From Paenibacillus catalpae (GTDB lineage Bacteria > Bacillota > Bacilli > Paenibacillales > Paenibacillaceae), in NCBI RefSeq assembly GCF_900112695.1, contig NZ_FOMT01000002.1, positions 378,479-442,478 of the forward strand: DNA of 64,000 nucleotides. The letters are read 5' to 3'. Positions 56,701 through 63,800 of this stretch are shown here, piece after piece. Positions within the stretch are counted from its first letter, which is position 1; every line of letters begins with the position of its first letter. The notes beneath the pieces were generated by a model. The model worked only from the letters and a program-made list of their open reading frames with translations, did not search any database and had not been told where the DNA came from. The position numbers were made by a program, and so were the translations under genes.

Positions 56701-57180
56701 CAGCATATTGTGACGGGTGTAACGGCAGACCGATTTGAGCCGGAGCGCAGCGTTACCCGTGCAGAGTTTGCGGCACTGCTCGTTCGCGCGATGGATTTGG
56801 CGGCGGCGAAGCCGGCCGGATTCAAGGATGTAGCGGCTGGCAGCTGGTACGCGGATAGCGTTAATGCGGCTTCCGAAGCGGGCATCATCCGTGGCCGCAC
56901 GGCAACAACCTTTGCGCCAAATGAGGTAATCACACGTGAAGAGATGGCTGTAATGCTCATGCGTGCGTATGAAGGGAAGAGCGGCAAGAAAGTGGAAGGC
57001 AGCGGGGAAGTAACCGCCTTTACCGACTCGGCTGCAATTCATGATTGGGCCAAAGCGTCCATTGAAGCAGCCGTGAAGCTGGGCTTCGTGAGCGGCAAGG
57101 GCCAAGGCCAATTCGACCCGCAAGGCAACACTACCCGCGCCGAAAGCGCGAAAGTGATTTACAAGCTGCTAGGATTATAG
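50716..57180 (+). CDS. S-layer-anchored amylopullulanase, GH13
   Basis: A 2154-residue exported enzyme. Signal peptide about 1-37; four starch-binding/E-set-type modules (about 45-128, 132-205, 222-307, 323-410); Ig-like N domain (430-552); GH13 barrel (about 563-1220); two FN3 domains (1225-1310 and 1438-1532) around a unique domain; a CBM20/48-like module (1534-1650); a Gly/Asn-rich linker near 1758-1775; an unassigned domain; and three SLH domains (about 1975-2154). GH13 regions: D758, N762 and H763 in VDGVFNHV; nucleophile D924 in GWRLDVAP; acid/base E963 in LGEEWG; H1027-D1028 in DSHDTIR. It should cleave alpha-1,6 and perhaps alpha-1,4 links in pullulan and starch at the cell surface. 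AAGGAGG precedes the ATG. Confidence 0.93.
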   Translation: MMRHVRSRKQTRIWSLLLAVMMVIQVVGLMPKQVHASAVSGTYAEDGTIHFVLPKSAVSITAKGDFNSWGDPAVALTDEDGDGTYTAEVTGDEPNKAYGYKFLVNGNWLDDPNLSVTSDENSIIHLSYMPHFKVAGSFDANAFVDQHEMVLSEGNYTFAADSLADGTYTYKFISAADGVPNIWFLDPVNNATSNGNSEILVGEPPVDAPKADVFANQPGGSNKWVVVGSFQGWNNASTETRMSHLVGEFYAYSTVLDPGRYEFKLVRQGTWDGYSDNGNNYIFELAARSKVNFYLNDELGQVRISVPGASGISQYVPALAAAEWPRLVGDIQTQFGEPEWAPDQANQMFVDYNFDGSVYKLQRTLPAGRYEMKVIQGDNWSVNNYGAGSDNFILTTLDPADITFSTVLAERAIVTNYKPADSQFDGMIKRDKLLFDSRSVTYKKPFGAIKEGIEDVTLRIATEAGDAQVVRVELSNPEGMASAFDMHKATSFDDKDYWEVTIPGAAFQGIGVWGYKFILIDGTAKIEFGDDGSRGGTGTTADEGVLPYDLTVYDKDFTTPDWMKNAVVYQIFPDRFYDGEKSNNRAKTEDGYRGPVEGEETTAGVTSKGGYELQYFDGGVTNDPTPDQVEGTWTTAPENPDRITPEQKPYFPDAKSDGVWTNEFYGGDIQGASQKLDYLKSIGVNVIYFNPVAWAASNHKYDATDYEHLDPMFGEPVYNTPGDPSSGLDYEATRVASDRVFTDFAKKAHDMGIKLIVDGVFNHVGDDSIYFDRYEKYPEIGAYEFWAKVYDKVNDNGATLEAAKQQVIDSFTAQINPATGEHYAYPEDFDFTTWFTVSNEKLDGHYKYEGWWGYDSLPVIDAPAPAAGDDEGLEGNHEWNVQGYRDLVVGHDLTGKSDEEASAMMQEANSQRWGWMGANGWRLDVAPDVSPGTWQKFREAVKSTEGRKDSNGETIPEPIILGEEWGVATKFLLGDQFDSVMNYRFRGALQSFIISGNAQQFNDALESIREDYPAEAWQVMLNLVDSHDTIRSITKYDKPEWEEEHLAIAPESSDKALQMQALTAIFQMGYPGAPTIYYGDEVGLTGTKDPDSRRTFPWERVAGTNGTYEGVGRYASLFDTYQKAGSVRDNHEVFRTGELKTAYNTGDVIAYARKNDSQGGLVVVNRGSLDATIEADAAGFLPEGLMLEDQLGSGIEASVAGGKISLTVKAMTGLMMVSTTELVQVPQVKNVHAAGGNGQVTLTWDASAGATGYNVYRAAIEGGQLQLVGQQADPGWTDSDVVNGKKYYYTVTAVTEDGESPLSEYAAATPSFPVESIAVTKQSEEVTLGVGHKTSEIEVTIDIPGLTDHEAYAGKEAPNVIARLAFYKDGANKANAEDTKLRYKADTEDGKKVYWAAFEPTEAGTYHYFAKVSTDNGESYSESADAAVTVRADSSDTAAPIAPVLADIAVESNRVLLNWTEDAEETTVDHFDIYRKTADSDFVKIASAAKTAVSYVDFTISNDTAYTYKVAAVDSAYNRAFSGEQSVTPKLVMVDVKLRVHLPSYTPVQDDIYLAGDLNGWNSSGNKLNVPSGATTRDVVEYSFKMMAGKTIQYKYTRGTWETEAFTSHTRVANDTVDAGNYAYSSTDTNMRLTIKNQGGNAMVVDDYVLRWVDMPMIVTMPRISYGEDISYETNEESFTLRSNVPYGVDFTINGQPLADGAMDAYGNVLVENMPLKSGVNRFTLHIEPSAETLAQEWYTDKGRASQATKTIELVITRDGGDDGSGNGNGNGTGGSGGVTPDNTTVTVSEQQLKDAVKQSGDGKVTIAVEGKSEVLLPVNTAELLGGKPLELKQGDLTLLVPSAMLQELVKQAGAGSSSHIVLQLKPLDEKAQAALLSKAAAAGDVELKSISSVFDFRLALVDSSGKETAGLSTFEQPLKLTFKLDDEANKKLTGIYYVADNGKLEYAGGKLNADGTMTADIYHFSKYAALEYVKQFVDVSVSHWAAGMIKELTAQHIVTGVTADRFEPERSVTRAEFAALLVRAMDLAAAKPAGFKDVAAGSWYADSVNAASEAGIIRGRTATTFAPNEVITREEMAVMLMRAYEGKSGKKVEGSGEVTAFTDSAAIHDWAKASIEAAVKLGFVSGKGQGQFDPQGNTTRAESAKVIYKLLGL

Positions 57181-57184
57181 ACGG

Positions 57185-57216
57185 AAAAGCTGTCCCTCTT
57201 GGGGGACAGCTTTTTT
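57185..57216. terminator. Bidirectional terminator between amylopullulanase and LysR genes
   Basis: AAAAGCTGTCCC / GGGACAGCTTTT, a 12-bp stem with T6 on the plus strand and T4 on the minus strand, between convergent genes. Confidence 0.9.
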
Positions 57217-57217
57217 G

Positions 57218-58114
57218 TTATCTCACATACGGATTTTGTCGGATCATCTGCACGAGGTTCTTAGCCGAGGCAGGAAGTGATTCATTCTTGCGGGTACAGA
57301 TGGCAATCGTGTTCTTAAGATTAATGCCTTCAACATACACGCGGGCGAGCTCGCCGCGCTCGACGTATTCGCGTACGACGAGGGAAGAGACGAAGTTTGC
57401 GCCATAACCTGCGACGACGGCAGTAATCGCTTCATGCAGTCCGTTAAATTGCAGGGAGATGGTTGGAACGGAAGAGTTATATGTGCGGCATAGTGATAAA
57501 AGCCTCTCCCGCGTAGAGCTCCCTTCCTCCCGCATTACAAATGGCTCCTTCATCATCTCGGGCAGCGTTACTTGTTGATTGGCGTACCGGTGGCCCGGCG
57601 CAACGACAAACCATAGCTCGTCCTGGAACAGCTCTTCCGTCTGAATCGCGTCCGGATAATTCTCGGCGATTCCTCCAAATATCGCGATATCGGCTTCTAC
57701 ATCCAGCAGTTGCTGTAATGCCCCACTGGAGTTGGTTGTTGTAATGTTCATCTCCACCTGCTCGAATTGCTGCTTGAACTTGGCGATCCAGGCGGGGATC
57801 AGGAAATGGGCAGGCAAATAAGTGGCGGCAAGCCGAATGCTGCCGATGGTGCCGCTGCGATAATTTAACGCAAACTGCTCGATCTGATGCTCCACGGCAA
57901 ATAGTCTTTTGGCCAGCACGGCAAGCTCTTCACCAGCATCAGTTAAGGCGATTCCCCTTCCTTGAGGCTTTAAGAGGGAGAGCATCAGCTCTTTTTCAAA
58001 CTTCTTGATTTGTGCCGTAATCGCAGGCTGGCTGATATTCAGCAGCTCCGAAGCGCGGGTTACACTTCCGACCGAGGCAATGGTATGGAACAAGCGCAAG
58101 GCATGCAAGTTCAA
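57218..58114 (-). CDS. LysR-family regulator
   Basis: A 298-residue LysR protein with HTH SVTRASELLNISQPAITAQI (residues 17-36) and an effector domain (about 90-295). TTG 58114 is used because AAAGGAG lies 9 nt upstream. Overall it resembles the CysL/YwfK-like branch. It is divergent from an O-methyltransferase gene, and the 129-bp gap contains ACTT-CATTTAT-AAGT (58143-58157), a candidate LysR dyad. Effector unknown. Confidence 0.88.
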   Translation of the reverse strand: MNLHALRLFHTIASVGSVTRASELLNISQPAITAQIKKFEKELMLSLLKPQGRGIALTDAGEELAVLAKRLFAVEHQIEQFALNYRSGTIGSIRLAATYLPAHFLIPAWIAKFKQQFEQVEMNITTTNSSGALQQLLDVEADIAIFGGIAENYPDAIQTEELFQDELWFVVAPGHRYANQQVTLPEMMKEPFVMREEGSSTRERLLSLCRTYNSSVPTISLQFNGLHEAITAVVAGYGANFVSSLVVREYVERGELARVYVEGINLKNTIAICTRKNESLPASAKNLVQMIRQNPYVR

Positions 58115-58142
58115 GGCTAAGAGCTCCTTTCTAAACTCATAT

Positions 58143-58157
58143 ACTTCATTTATAAGT
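58143..58157. promoter_or_regulatory. Candidate LysR dyad in the divergent region
   Basis: ACTT-N7-AAGT, 29 bp upstream of the lysR start and 87 bp before the methyltransferase. The arms are short, so this is a weak call. Confidence 0.3.
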
Positions 58158-58243
58158 TAAAGAAAAACATATATTATTCTTATCATTATAACTCGCTTAC
58201 TATAGAAGTAGAAGTTATCCCACAGCGAGGAGAAGTGGTAGGT

Positions 58244-58915
58244 ATGAATTCATTACACACTTGGGAAAAGGTTGATGCTTACATCACGAAGCGTCTTATT
58301 CAGCAGGATTCTACTTTAGAGCAGGTGCTGTTGAACAATGAGCAAGCTGATCTGCCTGCTATTGATGTAGCACCTAATCAAGGGAAGCTGCTCAATCTTT
58401 ACGCACAAATGATAGGTGCAACACGCATATTGGAGATTGGAACGCTTGGCGGCTACAGTACAATCTGGATGGCAAGAGCGCTGCCGGAGCATGGCCGGCT
58501 CATTACCTTGGAGCTAGATCCCCATCATGCAGCGATCGCGGGTCAAAATATAGCGCTAGCCGGGCTAAGTCAACGGGTAGACATAAGAGTCGGAGAGGCA
58601 TTGGAGCAATTAGCGAAGCTGGAGGAGGAAGGGACGGCGCCGTTTGATCTCATTTTTATTGATGCCGACAAACCGAATAACCCTCACTATCTGCAATGGG
58701 CACTGCGATTTTCCCGTCCCGGCACGGTTATTATTGGCGATAATGTCGTTCGAGATGGAGAAGTAACGAACAAACACAGCACGGATCCCCGTGTGCAGGG
58801 CGTGCGTAAATTTATGGATCTGCTGGCCGACGACCCGCGCATAACGGCAACAGCCATCCAGACGGTTGGAGCTAAAGGCTATGATGGTTTTGTGATGGGC
58901 ATTGTGCAGGGATAG
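58244..58915 (+). CDS. SAM-dependent O-methyltransferase (class I, CCoAOMT-like)
   Basis: A 223-residue O-methyltransferase_3 family protein. The SAM-binding motif reads EIGTLGGYSTIWMARALP (about residues 64-81); LITLELDPHHAAIAGQNI, LIFIDADKPNNPHYLQWAL and DNVVRDG are the metal- and substrate-site blocks of the caffeoyl-CoA/catechol group. ATG 58244 gives an 11-nt spacing from AGGAG; GTG 58235 is too close to it. It is divergent from LysR and followed by a YhdH-type reductase, so a small stress or xenobiotic response unit is plausible. Confidence 0.9.
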   Translation: MNSLHTWEKVDAYITKRLIQQDSTLEQVLLNNEQADLPAIDVAPNQGKLLNLYAQMIGATRILEIGTLGGYSTIWMARALPEHGRLITLELDPHHAAIAGQNIALAGLSQRVDIRVGEALEQLAKLEEEGTAPFDLIFIDADKPNNPHYLQWALRFSRPGTVIIGDNVVRDGEVTNKHSTDPRVQGVRKFMDLLADDPRITATAIQTVGAKGYDGFVMGIVQG

Positions 58916-58926
58916 CTCCGCCCGAT

Positions 58927-58956
58927 TTGGTCTAACCTCATCGTTTCCGTTACAAT
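58927..58956 (+). promoter_or_regulatory. Promoter of the quinone reductase gene
   Basis: TTGGTC, 18-bp spacer and TACAAT, 32 bp before the ATG. Confidence 0.45.
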
Positions 58957-58988
58957 AAAAGAAACGAAACCGAAGGAGTGGAGGCAAG

Positions 58989-59981
58989 ATGGATCACTTT
59001 CGCGCATTAGTAGCTGACAGTAATGGGGAGGAGCAGCCAAAGCTTGCGATCAGAAGTCTGACCGCAGCGGACCTGCCTGAAGGAGAAGTAACCGTTCGAG
59101 TAGCCTACTCCAGCGTTAATTATAAAGATGGCATGGTTGGCATTTTGGGGAGAATGGTGAAGAGTTACCCTCATATCCCGGGAATTGATCTATCCGGAAC
59201 GGTAGCCGAATCAAGCGATTCGCGCTATCGGCCGGGCGATGAGGTTATTGTGACAAGCTACGGTCTTGGCGTTACGCAACATGGCGGCTACAGCGAGCTG
59301 GCGCGTGTTCCTGCAAGCTGGGTTGTACCTTTGCCAACCGGACTGACACTCCGCGAAGCTATGATTCTTGGAACGGCGGGTTTTACAGCGGCATTATCCG
59401 TTCAGCGGCTTGAAGACAATGGACTGTCGCCGGGCAATGGCCCGGTTGTTGTTGCAGGTGCGAGCGGCGGAGTGGGCAGTGTTGCGGTTAATATTCTTGC
59501 CAAACGAGGATACGAGGTAACGGCGAGCACGGGCAGATTAAGCGAAGAAGCGTATTTGAAGGAGCTTGGCGCTGCGCATGTCATCCACCGGGATGAACTG
59601 ACAGAATCGGAGCGCAAGCCGGTTCGGCGTCCCCAATGGGCAGCAGCCGTTGATCCGGTTGGAGGGAAAACCCTGTCCTACCTGCTCAGTACTCTGCAAT
59701 ACGGCGGTTCTGTCGCAACAAGCGGATTAACTGGCGGGATCGAGGTCGAGACCTCTGTATATCCTTTTATACTAAGAGGGGTGAATTGGCTGGGTATCGA
59801 CTCGGTAGAATGCCCGATGGAGCTTCGCCGCAGGGTGTGGGAACGGCTTGGATCTGATCTTAAGCCAACGATGCTCAGCTCCGCGATCGTAAATGAAATA
59901 ACATTGGAGCAGCTTCCGGAAGAGCTTGCTCATATTTTGCAAGGTCAGGTGCGCGGCAGAACAATTATAAAGCTCGGCTAA
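58989..59981 (+). CDS. YhdH/YhfP-family NADPH quinone or acrylyl-CoA reductase
   Basis: A 330-residue medium-chain reductase without zinc ligands. SSVNYKDGMVGILGRMVKSY and PHIPGIDLSGTVAES are the YhdH signature; VVVAGASGGVGSVAVNILAK (about residues 154-173) binds NADPH and RGVNWLGIDSVECP marks the subfamily. AAGGAGTGGAGG precedes the ATG. The family reduces acrylyl-CoA or quinones and other electrophilic alkenes. It is transcribed with or just after the methyltransferase. Confidence 0.92.
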   Translation: MDHFRALVADSNGEEQPKLAIRSLTAADLPEGEVTVRVAYSSVNYKDGMVGILGRMVKSYPHIPGIDLSGTVAESSDSRYRPGDEVIVTSYGLGVTQHGGYSELARVPASWVVPLPTGLTLREAMILGTAGFTAALSVQRLEDNGLSPGNGPVVVAGASGGVGSVAVNILAKRGYEVTASTGRLSEEAYLKELGAAHVIHRDELTESERKPVRRPQWAAAVDPVGGKTLSYLLSTLQYGGSVATSGLTGGIEVETSVYPFILRGVNWLGIDSVECPMELRRRVWERLGSDLKPTMLSSAIVNEITLEQLPEELAHILQGQVRGRTIIKLG

Positions 59982-59990
59982 AAACAGAAG

Positions 59991-60039
59991 ACCCGCATGA
60001 ACAGCCCTGCCATGTATCGGCTGTTCATGCGGGTTTGTT
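59991..60039. terminator. Bidirectional terminator between reductase and msrA
   Basis: ACCCGCATGAACAGCC / GGCTGTTCATGCGGGT, a 16-bp perfect stem with a 12-nt loop, between convergent genes. Confidence 0.9.
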
Positions 60040-60564
60040 TCATTTTTTCCAGTTCTGCTCAATAAATTCATCGCGGCCGGATTGGGCGCGGTCTTCCTTG
60101 TAATGCTTCGGATTCTTCTTATGGAAATCCTGATGGTAATCTTCCGCCGGATAGAACGTCTCGGCCTCCCGGATCTCCGTCACAATGGGCTTATCGAAGC
60201 GGCCGGACTGCTCGATCGCAAGCTTGGAAGCAAGAGCAAGCTCACGCTGCTCCTCATTATGATAAAAGATGGCGGTACGGTATTGGCTCCCGCGATCCTG
60301 GAACTGTCCTTCGGCATCGGTTGGATCGATCTGAGGCCAGAACAGCTCAAGCAGGCGTTCATAGGGGAATACCGCCGGGTCGAATGTAATCTGAACGACC
60401 TCGAGATGACCGGTTGTCCCTTTTTTGACTTCCTCATAAGTTGGGTCAGCAAAATGGCCGCCCATATAGCCGGATACAATTCCGTGAATACCGGGAAGCT
60501 CCTCGAATGGCGTAACCATACACCAGAAGCATCCTCCGGCAAAAGTAGCATGCGTTAGTGGCAT
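60040..60564 (-). CDS. msrA: Peptide methionine sulfoxide reductase A
   Basis: A 174-residue MsrA that reduces methionine-S-sulfoxide in proteins. The active-site motif is GCFWC with catalytic C12; GYMGGHFADPTYEEV, GHLEVVQITFDP, RGSQYRTAIFYH and AEDYHQDF are the conserved family blocks. ATG 60564 has a GGGTTAGG site upstream. It stands alone, without msrB. The resolving Cys at the C terminus is absent; the sequence ends EFIEQNWKK, so recycling is through the CxxC-like pair near the active site or an external thiol. Confidence 0.95.
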   Translation of the reverse strand: MPLTHATFAGGCFWCMVTPFEELPGIHGIVSGYMGGHFADPTYEEVKKGTTGHLEVVQITFDPAVFPYERLLELFWPQIDPTDAEGQFQDRGSQYRTAIFYHNEEQRELALASKLAIEQSGRFDKPIVTEIREAETFYPAEDYHQDFHKKNPKHYKEDRAQSGRDEFIEQNWKK

Positions 60565-60736
60565 CTTACCTAACCCTTTCTTGTTGCGACTTGCTTGCCT
60601 TTCTTCCTAAAAAGAATGATCGCACAAACAGCTAAGAATAGGCTGCTCGTGATGATTCTTCCCTCTTTAAGCATAAGCTAAAAGTAACTTGTCCCGCGCA
60701 AGAAGTCAATTTCACCATACCGATCAAACACGCTAA

Positions 60737-60781
60737 TAAGCCTCATTGCGTCCATATTCAGCGGGACAGCGATGAGGCTTA
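60737..60781 (-). terminator. Terminator after the orphan ABC ATPase gene
   Basis: TAAGCCTCATTGC / GCGATGAGGCTTA, a 13-bp stem with one G-T pair and a long loop. It lies directly after the minus-strand stop. The rest of 60565-60736 carries nothing I can identify. Confidence 0.6.
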
Positions 60782-60786
60782 CGATT

Positions 60787-61452
60787 TTAAGCGATGGCTC
60801 CGTCTCTAATATATAGAACCCGGTCTGCGTACGACGCCACCGCCTGATCATGGGTGATCAGGATAATGGTGTGGCCTTCGGCATGCAGCTTGGCTAGCAG
60901 GGCCATGATTTCTTTTCCTGTATGTGAATCGAGCGCACCTGTAGGTTCATCCGCGAGCAGTATCGAAGGATTTGTTGCAAGCGCTCTCGCAATTGCGACC
61001 CTTTGCTGCTGGCCCCCCGACAATTCCGCCGGGCGATGGTGCAGATGTCCGCTCAGCCCAACCGATTCGAGCGTCTCCAGAACCGCTTGCTTCCTCTGGT
61101 TTGCAGGGACTCCCCGGTAGATTAACGGAAGCTCCACATTATCATAGGCCGTTAAACTTGGTATCAGATTATAATTTTGAAAAATAAAACCGATCCGCCT
61201 GTTCCTTACATCCGCCAGTTGGTTATCGCTCATTGCTGATACCCGTCTGCCTTCCAGCATATAAGTACCGCTGTCGGCAGTATCCAGGCAGCCCATGATA
61301 TTCATGAGCGTTGATTTACCGGAGCCGGACGGTCCCTGAATCGCAACAAACTCGCCTTGCTGCACTTCCAGGGAAATATGCTGCAGCGCGGTAAAACGCT
61401 GCCCGCCCATGCGGTAATGCTTCGTAATCTGCTCCATTTGAACGATGGCCAT
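60787..61452 (-). CDS. Orphan MacB/LolD-type ABC ATPase
   Basis: A 221-residue ABC ATPase with Walker A GPSGSGKS (about residues 39-46), signature [15 protein letters not shown], Walker B ILLADEPTGALD and switch His in LITHD. FIFQNYNLIPSLTAYDNVELPL is typical of MacB/BceA-type exporters of peptides or of efflux systems. AGGAGGG precedes the ATG. The usual partner permease is not adjacent on either side, so it must work with an unlinked permease or be left from a broken set. Two 50-bp direct repeats make up its leader. Confidence 0.92.
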   Translation of the reverse strand: MAIVQMEQITKHYRMGGQRFTALQHISLEVQQGEFVAIQGPSGSGKSTLMNIMGCLDTADSGTYMLEGRRVSAMSDNQLADVRNRRIGFIFQNYNLIPSLTAYDNVELPLIYRGVPANQRKQAVLETLESVGLSGHLHHRPAELSGGQQQRVAIARALATNPSILLADEPTGALDSHTGKEIMALLAKLHAEGHTIILITHDQAVASYADRVLYIRDGAIA

Positions 61453-61468
61453 GTTTTGATCCCTCCTA

Positions 61469-61571
61469 AAAGAATTGACGAACGCTTTTGCGGCAATTCT
61501 TACTACGTAAGCATTGACTTAAAGAATTGACGAACGCTTTTTGCGGCAATTCTTACTACGTAAGCATTGAC
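61469..61571. repeat. Two 50-bp direct repeats in the leader of the ABC ATPase gene
   Basis: Copy 1 is 61469-61518 and copy 2 is 61521-61571. They are identical except for one added T in copy 2. Each contains GAATTG...CAATTC arms with inner CGC/GCG-type pairing and CTTAC-TAC-GTAAG, so each folds as hairpins. On the minus strand a -10-like TATAGT (61579-61574) places both copies in the 5' leader, ending just before the ribosome site. Confidence 0.85.
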
Positions 61572-61638
61572 CTACTATAGAGGCTATTCAAACAGCTTGT
61601 TCAAAATATCAGAAAGTATCAGTTTTCCGGCTTGTTTC

Positions 61639-62391
61639 TTAATAAGGTCTGCGGGCATTCAGCCTGCGCAGCTGCATAATGCGATTGTACATCGTTTTGG
61701 TCGGGAGTTTCTCGAAAGGAATGGCTTCAGGGGTTGTATTTACTTCCAGAATCCAGGGATGCATCCGATGATCCAGCGCAATATCGAAGCCAAGCTCGGT
61801 TAAGAACGGATACTTTGCCTTGAGCAAATGCGCACAGTCGACGCATAAGCTATGCAGCTCGGCATGCAGCTTCTTGGCGAGCTCTGCACCGCCATGGGCC
61901 GCAATAACGGAGTTATAGGTGTACACATCCGCGCCTAGCGCACCGTTCGTTACGGCCATTCCGGGTTGAGCCACCCGAGCAAGCATGCCGGTAATTTGCC
62001 AATTCCGGTTCTCGTTCAACTGCACCTCGATGCGCAGGTCGTAAATCCGGTTTTTGAATCTCGACAAATGAATGCCCCGTTGAACGAGGTATGTGGTGCC
62101 TTGGATTTTGTTTTTTAAGGAATGGAATAATTGCGGCCACGTCAGATTTCTTCTCTTTCTGGCACCGAGCTGATAGGAATAAGTGCCGTTCTTATGTTCA
62201 ACGCGCATAACGCCGACGCCATGGGAGCCGGAATTTGGCTTGACATAGACCATTTGATAGAGCTGGAGCATTCTTTTCAAAGAGTTTTCACTAAACAGGA
62301 GAGTATGCGGAACATGACTGCGGATTGAAGCTTTTTGATTAAGAACAACGGTTTTAGCCCATTTGTTATAGACGCCTCTTCTTTTTCTCAT
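61639..62391 (-). CDS. YheC/YheD-family ATP-grasp protein
   Basis: A 250-residue protein of the YheC/YheD group (endospore coat-associated in B. subtilis). YVKPNSGSHGVGVMRVE is the ATP-grasp loop; LVQRGIHLSRFKNRIYDLRI, LTELGFDIALDHRMHPWILE and VNTTPEAIPFE supply nucleotide and metal residues. Basic N terminus MRKRRGVYNKW is typical. ATG 62391 has a distant GGAGGAAG site. It is shorter than full YheC/D proteins, which suits a subgroup. The acceptor molecule is unknown. Confidence 0.85.
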   Translation of the reverse strand: MRKRRGVYNKWAKTVVLNQKASIRSHVPHTLLFSENSLKRMLQLYQMVYVKPNSGSHGVGVMRVEHKNGTYSYQLGARKRRNLTWPQLFHSLKNKIQGTTYLVQRGIHLSRFKNRIYDLRIEVQLNENRNWQITGMLARVAQPGMAVTNGALGADVYTYNSVIAAHGGAELAKKLHAELHSLCVDCAHLLKAKYPFLTELGFDIALDHRMHPWILEVNTTPEAIPFEKLPTKTMYNRIMQLRRLNARRPY

Positions 62392-62543
62392 AGGGAAACT
62401 ATCTTCCTCCGTCTTTCTGACATGATAGTCTTACAGAGATAACATATGCTTGCCTTTTCTTTTGCGAGTGGGCTTTATGCGGGGCGATTCTGTTTTGGGG
62501 CGCATAGGATGGAAGAATGATAGACCGAAATGGAGGATGCTTC

Positions 62544-63800
62544 ATGCCTATTTCTATGAATAATGTCTCTCTCCGCGCCAAATGGGAGGAAGTGAGACAG
62601 CTGTATCCTTGGTATAAAGAGATGACCGGGGATAGTAACGATTTCAATTGGGAGGACGTTCCGCTGCTCACCCAGGACAGATTACTTCCCTATTACGAGA
62701 GTGATGAGGTTCCGCAGGATTGGAATGTATACCGGACATCAGGTACAAGCGGCAATAAACGCAAGGCAATCTACTACGACGCGATAGATGAAGAAGCCTA
62801 TATTCAGTATAAAAAAGAGATGTTCGCGGAGCTCCTTAAAGGTTATAACGCATCCCGCGCGCTGAGCGATATGGGGACAGGTCATGCGGAGGCTACAGCC
62901 GTACAAATATTTGAGGAACTGGGTCTTGCTTGTGAGTCGGTTCCGTTTGGCTTGCCTGCTGCGGCCCATCTGATCCGGATTGCCGACTATAAGCCGGATA
63001 TGCTGTATACCATGCCTTCTCTTATGGATGGCATGCTGCGCGTTGCTCCGCCGGATTTCAATTGGGGTTTGCAAGGCGTCATACTGGTCGGGGAACCGGC
63101 ACCTCCTGCATGGAGGCAGCGGGTAGCGGAGCGGCTCGGCATCACGGAGCATGATGTGATGGATACACTGGGCAGCATCGAGATTGGAACGATTGCTTAT
63201 TATGACCGGTCAATCGGAAGGTATGTCGTCATGGATGGCGTTTTCGCAGAAGGCGTCACCCCAGCCGAGGCGGGCTTGCCTGAAGTAGAGCTTCCTGAAG
63301 GCGAGCAGCTGCTTGTGTTGACCTCTCTCGTACGGCGGCGTTTCCCTGCTCTTCGTTTTGTCACTTATGATGTAGTGCGGGATTTAAGAGTGGAGCAGCG
63401 GGACGGAAAGCTGATCACTACCTTTGAGGCCATAGTGAAGCGGGTTGGGCCGGAGCTGAAGCATGGGGAAAAAATCAGCGTTTACGATATCGAGAACGCA
63501 ATCTTCAAGCATGTCGGGCAAGCGGTTGTGAAGGTGCTGGTGAATGGCAATAAGCTGCAGGTTCGGATTACAACGACGGATAACCTGAATGAGGAAGTAA
63601 AAGCTGCGGTTCGTGATGAGCTGCACAGCACGATTCCGGCTATTGGAGCGATGGTTCGCGGCGGTCTTCTGGAGCAGATGGATGTTCTGTTTTATGGCAA
63701 GGATACGGATTCCTCCTTATCGGAGGGAACGGGGAAGAAGCCGATTAAGCAGAAAAAGCTGTTTGTGCAGCAAGCCAGCGAAGGAAGGGATCGTGAATGA
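62544..63800 (+). CDS. Adenylate-forming enzyme (phenylacetate-CoA ligase/PaaK-like)
   Basis: A 418-residue ANL-superfamily protein with the P-loop motif YRTSGTSGNKRKA (about residues 64-76), and the segments MYTMPSLMDGML-like (LYTMPSLMDGML) and GVILVGEPAPPAWRQRV. The C-terminal domain has RFVTYDVVRDL and the VLVNGNKLQVRITT fold found in PaaK-like ligases. ATG 62544 has TGGAGGATG upstream; the longer frame from 62517 is not favoured. It should activate a carboxylic acid as an acyl-adenylate. The stop overlaps the next start (ATGA), so it is coupled to an SbnA-like gene, suggesting a biosynthetic cluster continuing to the right. Confidence 0.85.
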   Translation: MPISMNNVSLRAKWEEVRQLYPWYKEMTGDSNDFNWEDVPLLTQDRLLPYYESDEVPQDWNVYRTSGTSGNKRKAIYYDAIDEEAYIQYKKEMFAELLKGYNASRALSDMGTGHAEATAVQIFEELGLACESVPFGLPAAAHLIRIADYKPDMLYTMPSLMDGMLRVAPPDFNWGLQGVILVGEPAPPAWRQRVAERLGITEHDVMDTLGSIEIGTIAYYDRSIGRYVVMDGVFAEGVTPAEAGLPEVELPEGEQLLVLTSLVRRRFPALRFVTYDVVRDLRVEQRDGKLITTFEAIVKRVGPELKHGEKISVYDIENAIFKHVGQAVVKVLVNGNKLQVRITTTDNLNEEVKAAVRDELHSTIPAIGAMVRGGLLEQMDVLFYGKDTDSSLSEGTGKKPIKQKKLFVQQASEGRDRE

